A DNA stretch of 14,488 nt, from the NCBI GenBank assembly GCA_021826485.1, contig JAKAZX010000051.1:1-14488 (forward strand), read 5' to 3'. A program made the position numbers and the translations under genes. How positions within the stretch are numbered: the stretch's first letter is position 1; every line of letters starts with the position of its first letter. This DNA is from Pseudomonadota bacterium (GTDB taxonomy: Bacteria; Pseudomonadota; Alphaproteobacteria; Acetobacterales; Acetobacteraceae). Shown piece by piece: positions 6,836 to 12,874 of the stretch. A model generated the notes under the pieces. That model made no database searches and was not told the origin of the DNA. It saw nothing but the letters and a program-made list of their open reading frames with translations.

Positions 6836-7510
6836 CTACAGGTGGAGCAGCCGCTCCACCCCGTCCGCCTCGGCGCTGCGGCCGTGCCAGATCACGCGCC
6901 CCTTCTCCAGCACCGCGATGCGGTCGGCCAGCCGGCGCAGTTCGGCCACCTGCTTGTCGATGATCAGCACCGCCTGCCCCTCCGCCCGCAGGGCGGCGAG
7001 GGCGCGGAAGATTTCCGCCCGCATCAGCGGCGCCAGCCCCTCCGTCGCCTCGTCCAGGATCAGCAGGCGCGGGTTGGTCATCAGCGCACGGCCGATCGCC
7101 ACCATCTGCTGCTCGCCGCCGCTGAGCTGCAGGCCGCGATGCGACAGCCGTTCCGCGAGCCTGGGCAGCAGCGCCAGCACGCGGGCGCGCGTCCATGGGC
7201 CGGGGCGCGCCGTCGCCGCGAGGTTCTCCGCCACCGTCAGCGTCGGGAACACCTGCCGCCCTTCCGGCACCAGCCCCAGGCCCGCCTGGGCGATCCGGTG
7301 CGGCGGCAGGCCGGCGAGCCTGGTGCCGGCGAACGACACCGCCCCCCGCCACGGCCGCAGCAGGCCCATCAGGGCGCGCACCGTGGTCGTCTTGCCCATG
7401 CCGTTGCGGCCGAGCAGGGCCAGCGTCTCCCCGGCGCTGATCGACAGGCTGACGCCGAACAGCACCTGCGCGCGGCCATAGCCGGCATCCAGGTCCTGCA
7501 CTTCGAGCAT
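6836..7510 (-). CDS. ABC importer ATPase, LivF type
   Basis: This 224-residue ATPase of the hydrophobic amino acid uptake (HAAT) family powers the importer together with the LivG-type subunit. It has Walker A GRNGMGKTT (34-42), the LivF-typical GLGLVPEGRQVFPTLTVAENL, the signature LSGGEQQM (129-136) and Walker B LLILDEATEG (149-158) with Glu154 as catalytic base. The usual H-loop His is absent (IIDKQVAEL), as is normal for LivF, where Gln or Asn takes its place. Its start overlaps the LivG-type stop by one base (TGATG), implying coupled translation and matched stoichiometry. It is the last gene of the operon. The length is slightly shorter than the common 230-240. Confidence 0.95.
   Translation of the reverse strand: MLEVQDLDAGYGRAQVLFGVSLSISAGETLALLGRNGMGKTTTVRALMGLLRPWRGAVSFAGTRLAGLPPHRIAQAGLGLVPEGRQVFPTLTVAENLAATARPGPWTRARVLALLPRLAERLSHRGLQLSGGEQQMVAIGRALMTNPRLLILDEATEGLAPLMRAEIFRALAALRAEGQAVLIIDKQVAELRRLADRIAVLEKGRVIWHGRSAEADGVERLLHL
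6841..6860. terminator. Hairpin at convergent junction of esterase and livF-like genes
   Basis: GGTGGAGC and GCTCCACC form a perfect 8-bp GC-rich stem with a four-base loop (AGCC), starting 19 bases after the esterase stop. A second, competing 6-bp stem (GCTGCT at 6832-6837 with AGCAGC at 6846-6851) overlaps it. The two converging genes are only 14 bases apart and the hairpin lies in the last codons of the LivF-type gene. It could stop rightward transcription or protect the 3' ends. There is no T-run, so intrinsic termination is uncertain. Confidence 0.45.
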
Positions 7511-8256
7511 CAGCCGGCCTCTCCCAGATAGGCGGCGCGCACGGCCGGGTCGGCCCGCACCGCTTCGGGCGGGCCGGTTGCAATCAGCCGGCCCTCCACC
7601 AGCACGGAGACGCGGTCGGCGAGCGCGAACACCGCCTCCATGTCGTGTTCCACCAGCAGCATCGCGAAGCGGCCCTTCAGCCCGCCGAGCAGGCCGACGA
7701 TGGCGCGGCCCTCGGCATGGCCCATGCCGGCCAGCGGCTCGTCCAGCAGCACGCAGCGCGGTTGCAGGGCCAGGGCGCAGGCGATCTCCAGCGCCCGGCG
7801 CTCGCCATGCGCCAGCACCTCGGCCGGCGCGGCGGCGCGCTCCGCCAGCCCCACCGCCGCCAGCGCCGCCAGCGCAGGCTGCTCCAGCGCCGCATCGCCG
7901 GCGGCGCGGCGGAACGGGGCGAGCGGGCGGGGCGCGCGCGCCTGCACCGCCAGCGCCACGTTCTCCAGCGCCGACAGGCCGCCGATCAGCGCGCTGACCT
8001 GGAAGGTGCGGGCAAGGCCCCGGCGGGCGCGCAGATGCGGCGGCAGGTGCGTCACCTCCGCCCCGTCCAGCGTCACCCGGCCGGCATCGGGCGTGAGCGT
8101 GCCGGCCAACTGGCCGATCAGGCTCGACTTGCCGGCGCCGTTCGGGCCGATCAGGGCATGGATTTCGCCCGCCCGCACGGCGAGGCTGACATTGCGCGTC
8201 ACCGGCAGGCCGCCGAACGCCTTGGTCAGCCCGGCGGCGGCGAGGATGTCGCTCAT
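7510..8256 (-). CDS. ABC importer ATPase, LivG type
   Basis: The 248-residue product is the second ATPase subunit of the importer. It has Walker A GPNGAGKSS (37-45), the LivG-type ARTFQ with Q-loop Gln86, Walker B CVLLDEP (168-174) with Glu173, and H-loop His204 in VEHDM. The ABC signature is degenerate: LAHGERR (148-154) instead of LSxGEQ/LSHGQ, losing the Ser and the final Gln. LivG homologues tolerate variation here. Its start overlaps the LivM-type stop by four bases (ATGA at 8256-8253), and its stop overlaps the LivF-type start by one. It is part of the leftward six-gene operon and probably works on the inner face of the membrane as a heterodimer with LivF. Confidence 0.95.
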   Translation of the reverse strand: MSDILAAAGLTKAFGGLPVTRNVSLAVRAGEIHALIGPNGAGKSSLIGQLAGTLTPDAGRVTLDGAEVTHLPPHLRARRGLARTFQVSALIGGLSALENVALAVQARAPRPLAPFRRAAGDAALEQPALAALAAVGLAERAAAPAEVLAHGERRALEIACALALQPRCVLLDEPLAGMGHAEGRAIVGLLGGLKGRFAMLLVEHDMEAVFALADRVSVLVEGRLIATGPPEAVRADPAVRAAYLGEAG

Positions 8257-9164
8257 CGCGCCGGGGCCCGCAGGCGCAGCCGCAGCAGCGCCGCGCCCAG
8301 CAGCAGGGCGCCCAGCGCGATCCGCCCGTGCTCGCTCGCCGCCGACAGCGCCTCCTCGGCCAGCACCAGCCCGACCGCGCCGGCGGCCGCCCCCTCCGGC
8401 GCGGCGACGCCGCCGAGGATCACCATGACCAGCAACTGCCCGGCCACCCGCCAGTCCAGCAGCGCCGGGCTGACGAAGCCGGTGGTGACCGCGAGCAGCC
8501 AGCCGGCCAGCGCCCCCGCCGCGCCGGCGGCGACATAGGCGATCAGCCGCACCCGCGTCACGTCGAAGCCGAGGGCGGCGACCCGCCCCGCATCCTGCCG
8601 CGCCGCCCGCAGCACCCGGCCGAAGCGCGAGGCGCCGAGCAGCCGCGCCGCCGCGATCGCCGCGGCCAGCAGCAGCAGCACGAACAAGTGGAACGCCACC
8701 GGCTGCGCCAGCAGCGCCGTGCCGGCCAGCGGCGGCGCGCGGTCCAGCGGCATGCCGTCATCGCCGCCGTAATCGGCCAGCGCCTCGGCCACGAAATAGG
8801 CCATCTGGCCGAAGGCGAGGGTGATCATCAGGAAGGTGACGCCGCGCGTGCGCAGCGCGACCCAGCCGGTCGGCCAGGCGAACAGTGCGCCCGCCAGCAC
8901 CGCGACCGGCAGCGACACCAGCGTCTCGTCGAGGCCGGCGCCGCCCAGCATCAGCAGCGCATAGGCGCCGATGCCGAGGAAGGCGGCATGGCCCAGGCTG
9001 ACCAGCCCGGCGAAGCCGACCACGAATTGCAGCGACACGGCGGCCAGCGCGAACACCGCGGCACGGGTGCCGAGCGCGAGCAGATAGGCATTGCCGGCCG
9101 CCCAGGCGGCGAGCGGGGCGGCCAGCAGCAGGGCGGCGGCCAGCGCCGCGGCAAGGCGGGTCAA
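8253..9164 (-). CDS. ABC importer permease, LivM type
   Basis: This 303-residue polytopic membrane protein of the branched-chain amino acid-type (HAAT) permeases is made of Ala/Leu/Val-rich helices from the N-terminus onward. The LivM landmark GLVSLGHAAFLGIGAYALL lies near residues 54-72. A cytoplasmic loop with ALRTRGVTFLMITLAFGQM follows near residue 105, with GRVLRAARQDAGRVAALGFDV further on; both are family-typical and contact the ATPases. The start codon is TTG at 9164, overlapping the LivH-type stop (TTGA). No ATG is available nearby before the first helix. Unlike some LivM proteins it has no long extra N-terminal region. With the LivH-type protein it forms the transmembrane channel. 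Confidence 0.93.
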   Translation of the reverse strand: MTRLAAALAAALLLAAPLAAWAAGNAYLLALGTRAAVFALAAVSLQFVVGFAGLVSLGHAAFLGIGAYALLMLGGAGLDETLVSLPVAVLAGALFAWPTGWVALRTRGVTFLMITLAFGQMAYFVAEALADYGGDDGMPLDRAPPLAGTALLAQPVAFHLFVLLLLAAAIAAARLLGASRFGRVLRAARQDAGRVAALGFDVTRVRLIAYVAAGAAGALAGWLLAVTTGFVSPALLDWRVAGQLLVMVILGGVAAPEGAAAGAVGLVLAEEALSAASEHGRIALGALLLGAALLRLRLRAPAR

Positions 9165-10087
9165 GCCCGGCCCCGGGCCGGCAGCAATCCGCCCGGCCGG
9201 AAGGCGAGCACGGCGGCCATCAGCAGATAGATCAGCATGGAGGCGAGCGCCGGCCCCGCGGTGCGCGCCGCCGCGGGCGGCAGCGCCCCCGCCAGCGCCG
9301 CATCCAGCAGGCTGCGGCCGAGCGTGTCGGTCAGCCCGACCAGCAGGGCGGCGAGGAAGCTGCCGCGCACCGAGCCGGCGCCGCCCAGCACGATCACCAC
9401 GAAGGCGAGGATCAGCACCGGCCCGCCCATGCCCGGATCGACCGAGACGATCGGCGCCGCGACCGCGCCGGCGAAGCCCGCGAGCATCGCCCCGGCCGCC
9501 AGCACCAGCGCGAACAGCCGCCCGACATCGACGCCGAGCGCGGACAGCATCGCCGCATTGCTGGCCCCGGCGCGCAGCCGCATGCCGGCGCGCGTGCGCT
9601 CGATCAGCAGCGCCAGCAGCCCCGCCACCAGCAGCCCCGCGCCCAGCACCGCCAGCCGGTAGACCGCGTAGCGCAGCCCGCCGAACAGCGGCACCGTGCC
9701 GGCCAGCAGATCCGGGATGGCGAGGCTGCGCGGCGCCGGCCCCCAGACCAGCTTCACCCCCTCCTCGGCCAGCAGGATCAGCCCGAACGTCGCCAGCACC
9801 TGATCGAGATGGTCCGCCCCCACCAGCCGGCGGAACACCAGCCGCTCCAGCACCGCGCCCAGCAGCAGGCTGGCGGCGGCGGCCAGCGGCACGGCGAGCC
9901 AGAAACTGCCGGTCGCCGCTGCGAACGCGACCGCGAGATAGGCGCCGAGCATGTACTGCACGCCATGCGCCAGATTGACCACGTCCATCACGCCGAACAC
10001 GAGCGTCAGCCCGGCGGCGATCAGGAACAGCAGCACGCCGAGTTCCAGCCCGTTCAGCGTCTGCACCAGCAGCAGCCCGACCGACAT
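9161..10087 (-). CDS. ABC importer permease, LivH type
   Basis: This 308-residue membrane permease of the LivH family partners the LivM-type protein. The first helix region has the family pattern LNGLELGVLLFLIAAGLTLV followed by FGVMDVVNLAHGVQYMLGAY. The coupling-loop segment GMRLRAGASNAAMLSALGVDV, near residue 170, is where the ATPase docks. The helix pair after VSVDPGMGGPVLILAFVVIVLGGAGSVRG is also characteristic. The start is ATG 10087, 17 bases after the binding-protein stop. The gene ends inside the TTGA overlap with the next permease. Confidence 0.94.
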   Translation of the reverse strand: MSVGLLLVQTLNGLELGVLLFLIAAGLTLVFGVMDVVNLAHGVQYMLGAYLAVAFAAATGSFWLAVPLAAAASLLLGAVLERLVFRRLVGADHLDQVLATFGLILLAEEGVKLVWGPAPRSLAIPDLLAGTVPLFGGLRYAVYRLAVLGAGLLVAGLLALLIERTRAGMRLRAGASNAAMLSALGVDVGRLFALVLAAGAMLAGFAGAVAAPIVSVDPGMGGPVLILAFVVIVLGGAGSVRGSFLAALLVGLTDTLGRSLLDAALAGALPPAAARTAGPALASMLIYLLMAAVLAFRPGGLLPARGRA

Positions 10088-10104
10088 CGCGCTGCTGCTT
10101 CGGC

Positions 10105-11271
10105 CTATTTCAGCGGGCAGCTTGCGGCGTATTCGTCCGCCCAGTCGGAGAAGATCTTCTCGACGATCTCGGTCTCATAGAGACCGTCCGGTCGCTTCGC
10201 CGCCTTCACCAGATAGAAGTCCTGGATCGGATAGCCGTTGGTGTTGAAGCGGAACTTGCCGCGCGGGGAGGCGAAGTCCGCGTCATGCAGCGCCGCGTGC
10301 AGCTTCGCCTTGTCGGCGGTGCTGCCGGCGGTCTTGGCCAGCGCGCCGTCAATCAGTTGCAGCGCGTCATAGCCCTGCATGGCGTAGGAGCCGGGCATCG
10401 CGTGATAGGCGGCGAGATAGCCGGAAACGAAGGTCCGGTTCGCCGCATTGTCCATGTTCGGCGCCCAGGTCATCGCCCCGTACAGGCCGAGCGCCGCGTC
10501 CTGCTCCGCCGGCAGGGTCGATTCATCGACGGTGAAGGCGGACAGGAACGGGATGTGCTCGGCAAGGCCCGACTGGTGGAACTGCTTGACCAGCGCGACG
10601 CCGAGGCCGCCGGGCATGAAGGTGAAGATCACGTCCGGCTTGGCGTCGGCGATGCGGGCCAGATCGGCCTGGAAATCGACGGTGGTGAGCGGCACGTAGT
10701 CCTCGGCCAGAATCTCGCCCTTGAAGCGGCTCTTGAATCCCGCCACCGCGTCCTTGCCCGCCTGGTAGTTCGGCGCCAGCAGGAAGGCGCGCTTGTAGCC
10801 GGCGCGCTGGGCGTATTCCCCCAGCACGGCATGGATCTGGGTGTTTTCGTAGGAGGTGACGAAGAAGTCCGGGCTGCACTGCTTGCCCGCGAACACCGAG
10901 GAGCCGGCATTGGGGCTGATCAGCACCGCGCCGCCCTGCGTCACCGGGCGGAAGATCGCGCCCAGCACGTTGGAGAAGATCGGGCCGATCACGAAGTCCA
11001 CCTTGTCGCTCTCGACCAGCCGCTTGGCGCGGGCCGCCGCCACGTCGGGCTTCAGCTCGTCGTCCACCACGACCAGCTCCGCCGGCCGGCCGCCCACCTT
11101 GCCGTCGCGGTTCTTCAGCGCCAGTTCGACGCCGTTGCGCACCTGCTGGCCGAGCACCGCGCCGGGGCCGGACAGCGTTACCAGCACGCCGATCTTCACC
11201 GGGTCCTGGGCCAGCGCCGGCCCGGCCCCCAGCAGCGCGGCCAGCAGCCCCGCCATCAACGCCTTGCGCAT
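10105..11271 (-). CDS. Periplasmic substrate-binding protein of a HAAT-family ABC importer
   Basis: This 388-residue secreted binding protein of the LivJ/LivK (type I periplasmic binding) fold captures the solute for the importer. The Sec signal peptide MRKALMAGLLAALLGAGPALA is followed by Q22, with the ALA-Q cleavage site. The mature start PVKIGVLVTLSGPGAVLGQQ is typical of the family, as are RLVESDKVDFVIGPIFS and the hinge-region GYDALQLIDGAL. Two cysteines (in GKQCSPDFF and the C-terminal AASCPLK) might form a disulfide in the periplasm. The features resemble binding proteins annotated for aromatic acids, amides or branched amino acids, and the true ligand cannot be read. A GGGGGAG ribosome binding site precedes the ATG. 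The M20 hydrolase gene lies 55 bases upstream in the same direction. Confidence 0.94.
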   Translation of the reverse strand: MRKALMAGLLAALLGAGPALAQDPVKIGVLVTLSGPGAVLGQQVRNGVELALKNRDGKVGGRPAELVVVDDELKPDVAAARAKRLVESDKVDFVIGPIFSNVLGAIFRPVTQGGAVLISPNAGSSVFAGKQCSPDFFVTSYENTQIHAVLGEYAQRAGYKRAFLLAPNYQAGKDAVAGFKSRFKGEILAEDYVPLTTVDFQADLARIADAKPDVIFTFMPGGLGVALVKQFHQSGLAEHIPFLSAFTVDESTLPAEQDAALGLYGAMTWAPNMDNAANRTFVSGYLAAYHAMPGSYAMQGYDALQLIDGALAKTAGSTADKAKLHAALHDADFASPRGKFRFNTNGYPIQDFYLVKAAKRPDGLYETEIVEKIFSDWADEYAASCPLK

Positions 11272-11326
11272 CGCCCGTCTCCCCCTGCCGTGCCGCGAAC
11301 GGCGCAGTTAAGCGCGGAACCTTGCG

Positions 11327-12589
11327 TTACGGGAAGGGGGCCTGTCCGGAAAGAAACGCGGCGGCGGCCAGCGCATGGACGCGCAGCACGTGCAGATATT
11401 CCGCCACGTCCACATATTCGTCGGCCCGCGCCATGTTGTTCGGGTGGCAGCCGTAGAGGAACGACGGCACGCCGGCATCGCGCCAGTGCTTGGCATCCGA
11501 CGCGCCGAGGCTGATGACCGGCTGCGGCGGGGCGCCGCCCAGCAGCCCGGCGGCGGCATTCTGCAGGATGCCGACCATCGGATGCGCCGGGTCACTGAAC
11601 GTCGCCTCATGCGAATGGGTCCAGACCGGCGTCATGCGCGCCTGCGGGTAGCGCCGCAGGATCTTGCTCAGCGCCGCCATCAGGGTCGCGTGGCTCAGGC
11701 CGACCGGCAGGCGGATGTCCACTTCCAGCCGGCAATCGCCGGGGAGCATGTTGATCTTGACGCCGCCGGCGATCACGCCGGGGGAGACGGTGACGCGGTC
11801 CATGATCGCGCCGGCGCCGGCGCCGAGTGCGGCGTCGAGCGCCCCCCGGCCGGCCGCGATGGCGTGCTGGACCCCCTCCGGCGGTTCGCCGACCAGCGAT
11901 TCCAGCGCGGCGAGATCGGCCACCAGCCGTGCCGCCACGCGAATCGCGTTGCGGCTGAGATGCGTGTAGGCGGCATGGGCACCCGGCGTCGAAATCTCGA
12001 AGATCAGGCGCAGCGTCCCCTTCTCGCCGAAGCGGATGGTGCCGGCCGTCGGCTCGCCGTTCAGCATGCAGTCGCCCCGGCACTCGTCCGGGAAGCTTTG
12101 CAGCAGCCATTGCGCGCCGTAGGTGCCGCCGGTCTCCTCGTCCGAGACGCAGGTGAGCGTCAGCCGCCCCGGCAGCTTCGCGCCCAGCCGGTGCAGCAGG
12201 ACGGTGGTGGCGACGGCGGCGGCGGTGCCGCATTTCATGTCGGCGACGCCGCGCCCGTGGACGCGCCCGTCCGCCACCGCGCCGCTGAACGGATCGCGCG
12301 TCCAGCCGGCCGCGGGACCGGCCGGGAACACGTCGATATGCCCGTTCAGCACCAGATGCGGCCCGCCGGTGCCGAGGGTTGCGACGATGTTCGGCAGGTC
12401 GGGTTTCGCGGCACGCAGCTCCGCCGGCACGCCGGCCGCGCGCAGTTGCGCCAGCAGGAAGGCGGCGGCGGCGCGCGTGTCGCCCGGCGGGTTGGGGGAG
12501 GGGATCGCCACGAACCGGGCCAGCAGCGTGACCAGCGCGTCCTGCTCCGCCGCGATCCAGCCGAGCAGCGTCTCGGCGATCGCGCTCAC
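11327..12589 (-). CDS. M20-family metallopeptidase / deacylase (ArgE/DapE type)
   Basis: The 420-residue, probably cytoplasmic zinc hydrolase cleaves an amide bond of an N-acyl amino acid, small peptide or related compound. The dizinc site is complete: His84 and Asp86 in NGHIDVF, Asp117 in GRGVADMKCG, catalytic Glu151 and metal Glu152 in SDEETGG, Glu179 in NGEPT, and His382 in CHPNNMARADEY. His205 (GAHAAYTH) is the dimer-contributed catalytic His. I chose GTG 12589 because the protein then begins like its relatives (SAIAETLLGWIAAEQDALV) and has the family length. The frame continues to 12853, but that extension is Arg-rich, lacks homology features and overlaps the likely promoter region. As first gene of the importer operon, it probably processes the imported solute. 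Confidence 0.93.
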   Translation of the reverse strand: MSAIAETLLGWIAAEQDALVTLLARFVAIPSPNPPGDTRAAAAFLLAQLRAAGVPAELRAAKPDLPNIVATLGTGGPHLVLNGHIDVFPAGPAAGWTRDPFSGAVADGRVHGRGVADMKCGTAAAVATTVLLHRLGAKLPGRLTLTCVSDEETGGTYGAQWLLQSFPDECRGDCMLNGEPTAGTIRFGEKGTLRLIFEISTPGAHAAYTHLSRNAIRVAARLVADLAALESLVGEPPEGVQHAIAAGRGALDAALGAGAGAIMDRVTVSPGVIAGGVKINMLPGDCRLEVDIRLPVGLSHATLMAALSKILRRYPQARMTPVWTHSHEATFSDPAHPMVGILQNAAAGLLGGAPPQPVISLGASDAKHWRDAGVPSFLYGCHPNNMARADEYVDVAEYLHVLRVHALAAAAFLSGQAPFP

Positions 12590-12808
12590 GCCAGCCCCGC
12601 CGCGGTCGTCATCGCGGCCCGATCCGCACCGCAATTCAACCGTGGCGCGTAAAGTGGTGCCAGCATGACGACCATTCCCGATCTGCGTCAACAACAGTGA
12701 ATGATTGCGCCCTGCGGACGGCCAGCGCAACGGCCATTCGCCGCCTCGCGCCGCCGTGCGCCCGCGCGGCTCCATCGCGGATGTGATGATCGCGCTGCCA
12801 GTATTGAA

Positions 12809-12838
12809 TTGCCGCACAAAAAATGCCGTCAGCACAAT
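12809..12838 (+). promoter_or_regulatory. Weak candidate sigma-70 promoter for the RTX-like gene
   Basis: TTGCCG (12809-12814) and CACAAT (12833-12838) are separated by 18 bases and each match the sigma-70 hexamers at four of six positions. They lie in the only AT-rich patch of the region. Transcription would start near 12845, leaving a leader of about 30 bases before the start at 12875. Confidence 0.25.
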
Positions 12839-12860
12839 GCTCCGCGACAGCAATCAGGTC

Positions 12861-12864
12861 GGAG
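12861..12864 (+). promoter_or_regulatory. Ribosome binding site that favours ATG 12875
   Basis: GGAG sits ten bases before ATG 12875. The frame is open from 12701, but the upstream part encodes Arg/Ala/Pro-rich residues unlike the rest of the protein and has no comparable site. Confidence 0.4.
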
Positions 12865-12874
12865 CACGCAGGCG

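Larger units (their letters stand above)
12590..12874. other. Divergent intergenic region between M20 operon and RTX-like gene
   Basis: This 285-base region separates two divergent genes and should hold both promoters. It is less GC-rich than the genes, with an AT-rich patch at about 12801-12838. On the minus strand a TTGACG (12691-12686) could be a -35 element for the importer operon, but no good -10 follows at 16-18 bases. That TTGACG is the start of TTGACGCAGATCGG, which shares an 11-base core with the FNR-like site at 3545-3558. No convincing small gene was seen here. Confidence 0.5.

Noticed and set aside
5166..7583. Very long leftward open frame running through the esterase and livF regions
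   Set aside because: It is antisense to, or out of frame with, two well-supported genes. Its translation is Arg/Ala/Gly/Pro-rich and shows no motif; high GC makes stop codons rare.
10285..12652. Long rightward open frames opposite the binding-protein and M20 genes
   Set aside because: Antisense shadows with His/Arg/Gln-rich composition; the minus-strand genes have signal peptide and metal-site motifs.
12590..12853. N-terminal extension of the M20 protein up to 12853
   Set aside because: The added 88 residues are Arg-rich and unlike M20 N-termini, and would run through the divergent promoter region; GTG 12589 gives the family length.
12701..12874. Upstream extension of the RTX-like protein
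   Set aside because: The added residues are basic and unrelated to the repeat protein; ATG 12875 has a better ribosome site.
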